Below, one piece after another: positions 33,562 through 41,735 of a stretch of 64,000 nt of DNA. This DNA comes from JARIHD01 sp963815935 (GTDB taxonomy: Bacteria; Patescibacteriota; Saccharimonadia; Saccharimonadales; UBA4665). Below the pieces are notes generated by a model that did no database searches, had not been told where the DNA came from, and saw only the letters and a list, made by a program, of their open reading frames with translations. The stretch lies in assembly GCA_963815935.1 (NCBI GenBank), contig CAWFIL010000008.1:246409-310408 (forward strand), read 5' to 3'. The position numbers and the translations under genes are program-made. Within the stretch, counting starts at the first letter, position 1. The number at the start of each line of letters is the position of its first letter.

Positions 33562-33596
33562 AAAATCCCCTCTCTGCACCAGAGGGGATTTTCTTT
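33562..33596 (+). terminator. Intrinsic terminator after the surface protein gene
   Basis: AAAATCCCCTCT pairs perfectly with AGAGGGGATTTT around a 7-base loop, then CTTT. Confidence 0.85.
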
Positions 33597-33671
33597 AAGG
33601 GTACGATAGTTTAGCTTTACCCGACCCCTGATATATGCTATAATCTTCAACTGTTACACCGCGTAATTTGC

Positions 33672-33746
33672 GGTCCCGTCGTCTAACGGTTAGGACGCCA
33701 GGTTTTCATCCTGGCAACCGGGGTTCGATTCCCCGCGGGATCACCA
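33672..33746 (+). tRNA. tRNA-Glu (anticodon TTC)
   Basis: Acceptor GGTCCCG pairs with CGGGATC, anticodon stem CCAGG/CCTGG with loop TTTTCAT (anticodon TTC), T arm CCGGGGTTCGATTCCCCG, discriminator A and encoded CCA. A TATAAT about 30 bases upstream serves as -10. Confidence 0.95.
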
Positions 33747-33921
33747 TAAATATCGTCAGATCAAAAGAGTTCCACAATTTATTATGTGGGGCTCTTTTTG
33801 CATTTCCACCTCTGTTAAATTGAGCTCGATTCTCTTAAGGCTTGTCGATACAATTATATAAAATTGCTACTCTACTAGGCTCTACTCTGATAAAAATTTA
33901 CTTGTAGTAAACTGATAAGTA

Positions 33922-34689
33922 ATGACATCGATTGCTGTTTGGGTTGGAGTTGATTCACGGCTGCCTGCATCACTAAATATAGCCAGTGATAGCAGGATTT
34001 CGTGGGGCAATACCGAGAAATGGGACCAAGGGAGAAAAATCTTTGCAACCAGGAGTGATGCCCATCTCTTCGGTTATTGCGGTGAAGTGCTTTTTCCGGC
34101 GCTAGTGCTGCCTGTCGTCATTGACCTAATAGATCGTGGACTAATAAAAAGTGGGCAAGACGAAATCATACAAGTACTAAAAGATGAAATGGCTAATTAT
34201 CCCAGCTCCATAGGTTTTACGGTGTTTCATGCTTTCAGGACCGGCGATGGAATGCTTGCCAAGTTTGGGCTTACAACTATTGAGTATAAGTCTGGCGCCT
34301 GGATAGTTGACTCTCCGACCATACCCAATTCATCCGATCTCGTACATGTCGGGGGAAGCGGCGAGCGATCATTTAGAAATGCAGTGGCCAAATGGCGTAA
34401 AAGCAACTCCGGTGGGACAAGTCGAGCTATTTTTAGTGCCTTCTGTGAGTCTATAGGCAGCAACGAAGATCGGCGAAGTGGTGGCCCACCACAGCTTGGA
34501 GCACTGTATAGAACAGGGCCAGCACGATTAATTGGGACAATCATAAATGATGACCTCTACTTCGCTGGGTGCAGGTTGAACCAACCTGACATTACTGCGG
34601 ATATTGAATGGAGAAATGAGTTATTTGAGCGCTATGATAGCCTAACTAAAAAACGTCTGCAGGATGCTCAATGGCACCTGCCACGTTAA
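33922..34689 (+). CDS. Ntn-hydrolase-like hypothetical protein
   Basis: 255 aa. The N-terminus (MTSIAVWVGVDS...IASDSRISWG...KIFATRSDAHLFGYCGE) has the strand order and spacing of proteasome/HslV-type Ntn hydrolases, where Thr2 or Ser3 would be the nucleophile after Met removal and a basic residue follows strand 2. The rest is not conserved to my eye, so this is tentative. TAAACT (33908-33913) sits 8 bases before the ATG. It is alone between tRNA-Glu and an AT-rich repeat region and may be cargo inserted after the tRNA. Confidence 0.5.
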   Translation: MTSIAVWVGVDSRLPASLNIASDSRISWGNTEKWDQGRKIFATRSDAHLFGYCGEVLFPALVLPVVIDLIDRGLIKSGQDEIIQVLKDEMANYPSSIGFTVFHAFRTGDGMLAKFGLTTIEYKSGAWIVDSPTIPNSSDLVHVGGSGERSFRNAVAKWRKSNSGGTSRAIFSAFCESIGSNEDRRSGGPPQLGALYRTGPARLIGTIINDDLYFAGCRLNQPDITADIEWRNELFERYDSLTKKRLQDAQWHLPR

Positions 34690-34966
34690 ACTAGTTATCC
34701 GTGATAAGTTCAGTGGAGCGTAGGGGAATTACACCCCTGACCCTCAGCGAAGCTGAGTGCTCATTTTCCCGAGCTCACGCCCTACAAAACCTACCAATAT
34801 CAATTTTACACGATAGCGGCAATGTCCGTTCTCTGCCAGCCAGGGTCGCCTCTAAGCTGGCAAGGGATATAAAATACGCGGTTTACTTTACTAGTAACGC
34901 CATTCTAACGAACTACTTTTGATAGGTACACGCCTAAAGGCCGGCAATCGGCAATCGTTCCTGCTC

Positions 34967-34999
34967 ATTTTGGCCGCCGCCTGACACCAAAGTAAATAA
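34967..34999. repeat. 33-base direct repeat, copy 1
   Basis: Identical to 35192-35224. Core GGCCGCCGCCTGACACC is GC-rich in an AT-rich setting; TTTGG and CCAAA within it could form a small hairpin. Confidence 0.85.
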
Positions 35000-35191
35000 C
35001 AGGACAGATCAACATATCTTTGTATGGAGACCGTAACAGATATATTGTCTTATATAAGCAAAATAATTGAATCTTTTTAATATTTGTATAATGGAACTGG
35101 TAAAATATGAATGAATCGTCGAGATTATATATGTTTATATTTTTGATATTAACAGATTATAGAAATTTTAACTATAAAATCGTAGACAGCT

Positions 35192-35224
35192 ATTTTGGCC
35201 GCCGCCTGACACCAAAGTAAATAA
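35192..35224. repeat. 33-base direct repeat, copy 2
   Basis: Perfect copy of 34967-34999, 225 bases downstream. Both copies are followed by related sequence containing GATCA and ATCT. Confidence 0.85.
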
Positions 35225-35449
35225 TAAAATGGATCATCTATCTGTAATATAAGAACTACTTATTATTAATACGATTAAATAGTTGCAACAATGAAGAGCC
35301 GTCAAGATTTTAGCTCTGTAGATAACTAAATATACAGCCCTACTACGGTAGGGAAGAGCCGGAATGCCGAGTAGCAAAAAAGATCGTTGACAACCAGAAT
35401 CACCGCGCATACACTTGAGCCTACAACAGGGCAAATGGGAGATATATGT

Positions 35450-35851
35450 ATGGAAGCAACAACAGACGACCCGCTCAAGGGTTTGATCGCTGAGAATACC
35501 GACGGCATCAATCGGCAACGGCTAACCGATCAGCTGAAGCCGTACACCGTGTTTTCATCGGAGGGCGAACTGACGCTTTTGTCGGCTTTTTATTCGCTGA
35601 ACAACCAGTCAAAAATCCTAATCATATTGGTGGCGCAAAAGGCACGGCACCTACTATTCGATGATGTTGCCGAATCGATGTCGCCGTCGGAGATCATCGC
35701 ATTCGACGTCATGGCGGAGGGCAGCGTCAAGAGCACGCTGAAGCGATTGCTGGAAAAGACTCATGATGTCAAGAAAGATGCCAGCAAGCGATACTACGTG
35801 CCGAACTATTTGCTAGCCGGGCTTGATAGTAAAATCGGAACAGACGAATAA
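35450..35851 (+). CDS. Island gene 1: small winged-helix-like protein
   Basis: 133 aa from ATG 35450, with GGGAG 10 bases upstream; an in-frame ATG at 35387 is less likely. Helical body EGELTLLSAFYSLNNQSKILIILVAQK followed by VKSTLKRLLEKTHDVKK... RRYYVPNYLLAGL-type wing suggests a winged helix. No family recognised. First of five genes with almost no spacing (2-3 bases or overlap), so one transcript. Confidence 0.55.
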   Translation: MEATTDDPLKGLIAENTDGINRQRLTDQLKPYTVFSSEGELTLLSAFYSLNNQSKILIILVAQKARHLLFDDVAESMSPSEIIAFDVMAEGSVKSTLKRLLEKTHDVKKDASKRYYVPNYLLAGLDSKIGTDE

Positions 35852-35853
35852 TC

Positions 35854-36294
35854 ATGAATAATGAGATTATTGTACGCCTTGACGCTATTGACCAACGGTT
35901 GGCAACCATTGAAAATCTGCTGTCAGCAACGCCGGCTACTCCTGCCAGTCCGCTGGAGACTGCTGAAACACTTGGGAAGTCCAGAGTGGCAGTGTCTAGG
36001 CCGCTTTCGATTACCGAATACATACTGCAGAAGCAGCCGATTGATGACAATCAACGGACGCTACTGCTGGCCAATTATCTGGAAACTTATGGGCCGCAGC
36101 AGGATTTCACGGCGGATGAACTACGGCAAGCCTTCAAAGATAGTCGTTTGAAAGTGCCGTCTAATGTCAATGACAAGATTGGCAAACGGGTACAGAAGGG
36201 CGAACTGATGGTTGTCGGTGAACGTGACGGGAAGAAGACATGGCAGTTGACGATGACCGGCCAGGCGGTTGTCGGGAAGGGATTCGGTAAGTAA
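35854..36294 (+). CDS. Island gene 2: coiled coil plus winged helix
   Basis: 146 aa. N-terminal heptad-type IVRLDAIDQRLATIENLLS suggests a short coiled coil for oligomerisation; the C-terminal half (ITEYILQKQPIDDNQRT... ADELRQAF... KGELMVVGERDGKKTWQLT) has the helix-helix-wing order of a winged-helix domain. Starts 2 bases after gene 1. Same two-part layout as gene 3, so the two probably pair. Confidence 0.55.
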   Translation: MNNEIIVRLDAIDQRLATIENLLSATPATPASPLETAETLGKSRVAVSRPLSITEYILQKQPIDDNQRTLLLANYLETYGPQQDFTADELRQAFKDSRLKVPSNVNDKIGKRVQKGELMVVGERDGKKTWQLTMTGQAVVGKGFGK

Positions 36295-36295
36295 C

Positions 36296-36682
36296 ATGGC
36301 GGATACTGACATCGAAGACCGTTTGCGACGTCTGGAAGCGGCGGTTTTTGGTAATGACCCACATATTCAGCGCAAACCGGTGGCCTTATCACAGTTGTCG
36401 CGCAGTCCATTATTAGCTAACGGTCAAAAGAAGATTACGCTGATCGTTGGCTACAACGAGCTTATGCTGCATAGTCCACCGATCAGTTTCTTGCAGATAA
36501 AAGAGCATTGGACGGCGGCGAAATTTGCTAAAAGGTGTGACCCGAAACAACTAGAACGGGCTATCGTGGATGGGTTTGTGCGCGATCCGGAAGGCAAACA
36601 TGCATACGACCTAACCCAAGACGGCGAAGATTTTGTACGGGAAATTTTGCAGGCATACGACGACAAACAGGAGAGCAAATAG
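36296..36682 (+). CDS. Island gene 3: short coiled coil plus winged helix
   Basis: 128 aa from ATG 36296. N-terminal DIEDRLRRLEAAVFG matches the opening of gene 2, then a winged-helix-like domain (SFLQIKEHWTAAKFAKRCDPKQLERAIVDGFV... AYDLTQDGEDF). Starts one base after gene 2's stop. Unknown function; likely a structural partner in the same complex. Confidence 0.55.
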   Translation: MADTDIEDRLRRLEAAVFGNDPHIQRKPVALSQLSRSPLLANGQKKITLIVGYNELMLHSPPISFLQIKEHWTAAKFAKRCDPKQLERAIVDGFVRDPEGKHAYDLTQDGEDFVREILQAYDDKQESK

Positions 36683-36685
36683 TCT

Positions 36686-37270
36686 ATGGCACGTATCAAA
36701 ATGGTAATAGGTAGCAATGAATTCGAGGCTGAAGGCGACGAGGACTTTCTAAAAGGGTTGTATGAAGATTTTAAAACGGCGTTGGTTGTCAGTAAGCGGC
36801 TCGCGGATACTGTCAATACCGAAACCGTGCCGAAACAAATTACAGCGCCCGACGTCGAGGCGTCGGCTGACGATAATGCCCCCGAGCCTGTTAAGCCGCA
36901 GCGAGAGAAACGCAAAAAACGCACCAAATCGGTCACTGCTGACCGCAAACTTAACCTGCGACCCGAGGGCAAACAGTCATTCGCTGACTTTGTCACGGCT
37001 AAGCAGCCAGCAACCAATAATGAGAAAAATGTGGCGAGTGTCTATTATCTAACGGACGTGCTTGGCCAACCAGGGGCCGGCCTTTCGCAAATTGTCAGTT
37101 GTTATGACGACCGGGACTGGCGGGTACCGGCAGATATCAAAAACAGTTTGCAGCAAACGGCCAGCACGCAAGGTTGGATCAACACTGAAAACAGCGATGA
37201 AATTATCCTGGAAGTCAAAGGCCGAAACCACGTGAAATATGACATGCCGTCGGCGAAGACGATGTCTTGA
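36686..37270 (+). CDS. Island gene 4: acidic/basic linker protein with C-terminal wHTH
   Basis: 194 aa. N-terminal MARIKMVIGSNEFEAEGDED is a small strand-rich module of the kind found at the start of some phage and archaeal proteins, followed by a charged linker with a basic patch (REKRKKRTKS) and a C-terminal helical/wing domain (ASVYYLTDVLGQ... WRVPADIKNSLQQTA). The layout suggests a nucleic-acid adaptor. Overlaps gene 5 by one base (TGATG). Confidence 0.55.
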   Translation: MARIKMVIGSNEFEAEGDEDFLKGLYEDFKTALVVSKRLADTVNTETVPKQITAPDVEASADDNAPEPVKPQREKRKKRTKSVTADRKLNLRPEGKQSFADFVTAKQPATNNEKNVASVYYLTDVLGQPGAGLSQIVSCYDDRDWRVPADIKNSLQQTASTQGWINTENSDEIILEVKGRNHVKYDMPSAKTMS

Positions 37271-38052
37271 TGGCTACCCAAACCCTCCAGAATGGACAAC
37301 GACTATTCGGCCAGCTGCCTGCTACGCTGCGTCAGGACCTGTTAGACGAATACGCCAAAATCGAAAAAAACTACCGAGAAGGTAGATGGGAGCCAGCCGA
37401 GCTGGACGGCGGAAAGTACTGCGAAGTGGTGTATTGTGTTATCGAAGGCTATTTGCGTGGCAACTACCCAGCACAAGCTACGAAACCTGCGCGATTTGAC
37501 CAGGCTTGCACTAATCTAAGAAATATACAGACAGCTGCCACAGTAGGCTTGGATTCAATGCGACTTATTATACCCATGGTGCTCATTGGTATATACGGCA
37601 TGCGTAACCGGCGTGGAGTAGGGCATGTGGGCGGTGATGTGAACCCTAACCACATGGATGCGACCTACATCATCAGCACCGTTAAATGGGTAACTGCTGA
37701 GCTAATTCGCGTACTGCATCAAACAAGTATCGACGAAGCCGGTGCTGCTGTCGAAGCACTTACCGAACGTATGTTGCCCTATATCTGGGAGGTCGACGGA
37801 ATAAAGCGTGTCCTTATCAAGGGTATGCCAAAGGCCGACCAGGTACTACATCTGCTATATGCGACTACTGCCCCCGTTAGTTCGAGCGACCTGGCCGCGT
37901 GGACTGAGACCCGTCTCGATAATTTGAAATCGACGCTGGTAAAACTACACGCCAATAAATTAGTTCATTTCAACCAGACAACCCGGATGGTCACACTTTC
38001 AACGGTCGGCATTGCTAGCGTCGAGAAGCAAAAAATCTCGTTAAAGGTATAA
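37270..38052 (+). CDS. Island gene 5: HEPN-motif protein with C-terminal winged helix
   Basis: 260 aa. RNRRGVGH (R112, N113, H119) inside an all-helical region fits the R-N-x(4-6)-H active site of HEPN ribonucleases, followed by VNPNHMDATYIISTVKWVTAELIRV. The C-terminal 90 residues (MPKADQVLHLLYATTAPVSSSDLA is split over two helices, then a wing LVHFNQTTRMVTLS) look like a winged helix. HEPN proteins act as RNases in toxin-antitoxin and abortive-infection systems. Being last in a five-gene operon of wHTH proteins, it is the likely effector. Confidence 0.6.
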   Translation: MATQTLQNGQRLFGQLPATLRQDLLDEYAKIEKNYREGRWEPAELDGGKYCEVVYCVIEGYLRGNYPAQATKPARFDQACTNLRNIQTAATVGLDSMRLIIPMVLIGIYGMRNRRGVGHVGGDVNPNHMDATYIISTVKWVTAELIRVLHQTSIDEAGAAVEALTERMLPYIWEVDGIKRVLIKGMPKADQVLHLLYATTAPVSSSDLAAWTETRLDNLKSTLVKLHANKLVHFNQTTRMVTLSTVGIASVEKQKISLKV

Positions 38053-38204
38053 ACGGCTGTCAGGGTCATTTACCGCACTGTTAGCCTATGATCGAACACA
38101 CCAAGCATTATCGGGTTGTCATGCAGCAGCTCGATACTAGGCTACAAAGTGTTCCACATTTGGCACGTATGGTTCACCAAAGTAGATACTCTCGAACCAT
38201 TGAG

Positions 38205-38246
38205 AAAAAAGTAAACGCCGAAGTTATTTCGGCGTTTACTTTTTTT
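38205..38246. terminator. Strong bidirectional terminator after the island
   Basis: AAAAAAGTAAACGCCGAA pairs with TTTCGGCGTTTACTTTTTT around a 4-base loop; A and T tracts on both sides allow use on either strand. Confidence 0.85.
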
Positions 38247-38406
38247 GTGCGGTAAAAGCTCGGCGTTCGATCTGTGCGGTTTTGAGAGCCTGGAAGAATG
38301 GTCTGCGGCGCAGATAGACGGCCAGTTCGACTTTGAGGATGGTGAACACATCCTGGAATTTGAGAAAGGTGTGATACTAGCTTGTTCTGGCGATCGTGGC
38401 AAATGA
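38245..38406 (+). pseudogene. Remnant of a coding sequence
   Basis: A 53-codon open frame with protein-like sequence (FDLCGFESLEEWSAAQIDG, then FDFEDGEHILEFEKG) but no proper start: the only candidate is a TTG within the terminator's T tract. It looks like the C-terminal end of a gene whose front was lost when the island or its terminator arrived. No family recognised. Confidence 0.4.
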
Positions 38407-38494
38407 TGGCCCACAACTAAGCTGTATTCTTGTCGCTCCAGCTCGTTTATGCTCTTAAATTGTATGTCGAGGCACCTTGTGCTACATTGCACCA

Positions 38495-39772
38495 ATGTCT
38501 GAATTACTAGCACAAACTCCAACTGAGTTCGCAACCCTCTCAGTCGTCGTAGATGGTGAACCCATTGACAATTTTGCTTCGCCAAACCTCTTAGAGGGGA
38601 CACCCGAATCAGAAGCTGCGCCCAGCTCCGAACCCTTTACATATCCTACAGTCGTGGCTATGACGAGAATGGTAGATGTTGCCCCTATTACTCCGGAGAG
38701 TTTGGATAAGCCCTCCCTTCGCGAGCGCTTCTACCACTCCCGTCTTGGCCGCCTCGCTATTAGTGGGCTTACTGCTCTCGGTCTCGCTTCCGGTGGCGTA
38801 GCTATCGAAGCTACCCCCGCCTTTGCCGACAGCAATCCCGTCTACACTGTCACCAACCATGATCATGACGGTACAAACGGCATTTACTACCGTAATTCAC
38901 CAAATATGAGTGACAGCATAAGACGGCTTCCATACTATGCAAGGTACGGAGACAGAATTGAGCTTATTTGTGGCACCAACGGTGAGTCGGTTGGTCAATA
39001 CAACAACCGCCGGTGGCACCTAGCTAAAGACTTAGATAATCCAACTGCACCAGGCCAGTTTTACATCCCGGACCACGATACCAATACGCCGAACAAGGCG
39101 AACCAGCCGACGCCAGGGGAAAAGGAATGCGGAAGTGGAAATAGCCCAAACTTGGGTAACCAGACAGGTAACCCACAGCAAGCTGAAACAGTACGGCCGT
39201 TTGTAGAATTTAATCGTAGCGCAGCCATTAGCTGGGCGTTAGCTCACGCTAAAGATGCTCCACCAAATGCAGGTTCGTGCACCTGGTTTATCAGTCAAGC
39301 ACTTGCAAAAGGGGGCTTCCCGCAGACAGACACATGGAATACGTACTACCAGGGTGCTGAAAGGTGGGGTATTCGATTCGGTACCGATGCTGCAAAAATA
39401 GCTCCTGACTTCCTTGCTTATATGAAACGGCAGTCTTACGTTGAGGTCAGGTGGCTGGGCCAACTAAAAACAGGTATAAACAATATTTCCGAAGGTCGTC
39501 CTGGTGATATCATTCTTTACGATTGGGAGAACAATGGTTCGGCAGATCATGCTGTTATGATCACTGGAGCTGCAAAAAATAATCCACAATATCCCCTAGT
39601 GTCAGGGTGGAGTGAGGATGGTGGTAGAGCCCTATCTTATAATCAGCGAGGATGGACATGGTCAGAAAAAGAGAAGAGATTTCTACAAAAAGAAACTGAT
39701 GAACATGGCAAGCTAATGAACGAAAATATGTCTGCGTGGATAATCCATATACGTACAGAAGACGACATGTAG
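38495..39772 (+). CDS. Exported cysteine amidase (amidase_6/CHAP-like) with SH3-like domain
   Basis: 425 aa from ATG 38495: TACATT at 38483-38488 is exactly 6 bases upstream. About 85 residues precede the hydrophobic export segment (LGRLAISGLTALGLASGG), an unusually long N-region. Outside: an SH3-like module (NGIYYRNSPNMSDSIRRLPYY, 125-185), a linker, and a cysteine hydrolase domain with FNRSAAISWALAHA, GSCTWFISQAL (Cys) and GSADHAVMITG (His). This fits a peptidoglycan or peptide amidase working at the cell surface, possibly against host or neighbour walls. Confidence 0.8.
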   Translation: MSELLAQTPTEFATLSVVVDGEPIDNFASPNLLEGTPESEAAPSSEPFTYPTVVAMTRMVDVAPITPESLDKPSLRERFYHSRLGRLAISGLTALGLASGGVAIEATPAFADSNPVYTVTNHDHDGTNGIYYRNSPNMSDSIRRLPYYARYGDRIELICGTNGESVGQYNNRRWHLAKDLDNPTAPGQFYIPDHDTNTPNKANQPTPGEKECGSGNSPNLGNQTGNPQQAETVRPFVEFNRSAAISWALAHAKDAPPNAGSCTWFISQALAKGGFPQTDTWNTYYQGAERWGIRFGTDAAKIAPDFLAYMKRQSYVEVRWLGQLKTGINNISEGRPGDIILYDWENNGSADHAVMITGAAKNNPQYPLVSGWSEDGGRALSYNQRGWTWSEKEKRFLQKETDEHGKLMNENMSAWIIHIRTEDDM

Positions 39773-39786
39773 CATAATGGTTTTAT

Positions 39787-40383
39787 ATGGAAATGGATCA
39801 ACCCCCCAGCCCAACCCCTAAGAAAAAACATGACTCCCACCGTCGGGTAGAGGTTGCTGTTGCCCTCGTACTGCTAGCCGTCGTAGGTGTATATGCATCT
39901 ATAGGCTACGCCCATCGCTACATACCGGGCAAGATAACCTTTCAAGAGTATGCGCCGGGTTATTTGCCGGCAGGCGTAAAGGTAAAGGAAAAAACCATTG
40001 AAGCATGGTACATACCGGCCGGTGACCCATCTCGCTATACGATGCTGAACATAGATGCAGGCGACGTATATATTTACGAGCGCCAGAAAAATCAATCATT
40101 CGCCAACAGTTGCCCTGGAGCAGCGGAAAACACAACCTGCACCAAAGAATCCACACCCAACGGCCAGCAGTACATACTGACTACGACCACTTTTGATAAC
40201 CCCAGTCAGCCGACAGAGCAAGCGGTTAACTGGCTTAGAGGTGATACTCATATGCTGCTGAATCTATCTAGTAAGCAAAAGGAAGGTTACTCCACGGCTA
40301 CTCTTGGAAAGATTATTGATTCATTCAAACCTATCAAGTATAACAACTTGCCGTACCGCTATATTGATAAAAGCACCATATAA
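39787..40383 (+). CDS. Single-TM exported hypothetical protein
   Basis: 198 aa. Short basic cytoplasmic head (TPKKKHDSHRR), one TM (about 22-42), then an external beta-rich domain with two cysteines (SCPGAAENTTC) and late YSTATLGKIIDSFKPI, reminiscent of DUF4367-type external domains. Function unknown. CATAAT lies 8 bases before the ATG, just behind the amidase stop. Confidence 0.65.
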   Translation: MEMDQPPSPTPKKKHDSHRRVEVAVALVLLAVVGVYASIGYAHRYIPGKITFQEYAPGYLPAGVKVKEKTIEAWYIPAGDPSRYTMLNIDAGDVYIYERQKNQSFANSCPGAAENTTCTKESTPNGQQYILTTTTFDNPSQPTEQAVNWLRGDTHMLLNLSSKQKEGYSTATLGKIIDSFKPIKYNNLPYRYIDKSTI

Positions 40384-40452
40384 CAGGCCTACCCTTTATT
40401 TACTGCAGAAAGTTCGAGAGACCTTGCGGCAGGCTCACCATTGTATGATATA

Positions 40453-40495
40453 TAACAAAAGGATACGATATAGATCGTGTCCTTTTGTTATTTTT
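40453..40495 (+). terminator. Terminator-like palindrome
   Basis: TAACAAAAGGA-ACGAT pairs with ATCGT-TCCTTTTGTTA (about 17 bp) followed by TTTTT. It lies directly before the phosphatase gene, whose possible -10 overlaps the right end. Confidence 0.75.
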
Positions 40496-40500
40496 AGAAA

Positions 40501-40896
40501 ATGAATATTCTTTTTATCTGTGATGGAAATGTGGCCCGCAGCCAAGAGGCTGAATTGTTCGTGAACAAGCTTGCTGGCAATAAAACACACGCAGTCAGTG
40601 CGGGTGTGAACCCTAAGGTCGGGAAGCCTATTGATCCACTGGTTATTGAAGCTATGAAAGAAGTGGGCTACAGCATGAACGCATGTGTCCGCAAACCCAT
40701 CGATAGGGCGGTTGTGGGCAATGCTGATATGATCGTTTCTTTTAAACCCGCCGAGGAGTTACCAGAATTCGTACGACATCATGCTAACGTGCGTTATTGG
40801 AGTGTGGCTGATCCAGCTAAGCAATCTCTTGAGTTTCATCGCAAAGTCCGTGATCTTATTAAATCCAAAGTTGAGTCATTGCTTGCTGAGATATAG
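40501..40896 (+). CDS. Low-molecular-weight protein phosphatase / ArsC-like
   Basis: 131 aa. P-loop CDGNVARS (C8, R14, S15; CX5RS) at the N-terminus and a late VADPAKQSLEFHRKVRD carrying the catalytic Asp of the DP loop: the low-molecular-weight tyrosine phosphatase fold, also used by arsenate reductases. No extra cysteines of the arsenate-reductase redox relay are seen, so phosphatase is favoured. It begins 6 bases after the T tract of a palindrome. Confidence 0.85.
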   Translation: MNILFICDGNVARSQEAELFVNKLAGNKTHAVSAGVNPKVGKPIDPLVIEAMKEVGYSMNACVRKPIDRAVVGNADMIVSFKPAEELPEFVRHHANVRYWSVADPAKQSLEFHRKVRDLIKSKVESLLAEI

Positions 40897-40919
40897 GCAT
40901 CGATTGCTATACTGATGCC

Positions 40920-41642
40920 ATGAAAGACAAAATTATAGTTATCACTGGTGCAAGTGAAGGTTTAGGCAAGGCTGTAGCAACGAAACTAATTGCCGATGGC
41001 GCCAAGGTTGCGCTTGTCGCGCATAACGAGGACAAACTAAGTCAGGTGGCACAAGATCTTGGCGAAGGTGCTCATCCCTACGTTTGCGATGTTTCATCTG
41101 CAGATCAAATTCGGCAGGCAGTTAAAAAGATTCTAGATGATTTAGGTCGAGTAGATATACTCATCAACAATGCTGGTATATGGACGGACGAAGAGCTAGA
41201 AAAGGACGACCCAAATCGGCGTAGAAAAGCTTTCGAGGTTAATACGCTTGGCACCATTGAATTTGTTAAGGCACTGGAACCTATGCTCAGAGAGCAAAAC
41301 AGCGGGCATATCCTGAACGTCATCTCTACGGGCGGAACTAATGATACAAGTTCGGGTGATAATACACTTTGGCAATCGTACGGGGCGACTAAGTGGGCGC
41401 TTGCTGGTTTTACGAGAGCACTCAAGGACTCACTCGGCGATACGAAAATTAAAGTCACCGGCTTTTATCCAGGAGGTTTTGACAGTAACTTGTATGAGAA
41501 TGCTAGCCGGCCAGACCCTCATGGCCAGCCATGGATGATGCAGACAGATGATGTTGCTGATGCCCTCATTTTTTGCCTCACGAGGCCAGCAGATGTGCTC
41601 GTTGAGAAACTCGTCATTACCAAGAAGTTTGGTATGGAGTAG
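40920..41642 (+). CDS. Short-chain dehydrogenase/reductase
   Basis: 240 aa. NAD(P) motif TGASEGLG (10-17), NNAG (about 82), catalytic Ser in VISTGG and Y-x-x-x-K as YGATK (about 149-153). Classical SDR; substrate unknown. TATACT (40908-40913) is exactly 6 bases before the ATG. Confidence 0.92.
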   Translation: MKDKIIVITGASEGLGKAVATKLIADGAKVALVAHNEDKLSQVAQDLGEGAHPYVCDVSSADQIRQAVKKILDDLGRVDILINNAGIWTDEELEKDDPNRRRKAFEVNTLGTIEFVKALEPMLREQNSGHILNVISTGGTNDTSSGDNTLWQSYGATKWALAGFTRALKDSLGDTKIKVTGFYPGGFDSNLYENASRPDPHGQPWMMQTDDVADALIFCLTRPADVLVEKLVITKKFGME

Positions 41643-41735
41643 GGGCTCCGATGAGGATATCTCGAAAGCGTGCCATTGTAGCCGCATCCTTGCTCTTCCG
41701 CGCGTGAGACCATATGATTTGCTATACTGTCACCC

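Larger units (their letters stand above)
34690..35449. other. AT-rich non-coding stretch with two 33-base direct repeats
   Basis: No convincing gene. Contains the repeats at 34967-34999 and 35192-35224 and otherwise AT-rich sequence. A short frame at 34701-34922 has no ribosome site or family. This may be the left boundary or control region of the island that follows. Confidence 0.6.

Noticed and set aside
34701..34922. 73-codon frame in the repeat region
   Set aside because: No ribosome site, no -10 at 6-8 bases, no family resemblance.
38142..38603. 153-codon minus-strand frame across the terminator and amidase start
   Set aside because: It crosses a bidirectional terminator, has no promoter or ribosome site and encodes low-complexity sequence; a better protein-like remnant lies on the + strand.
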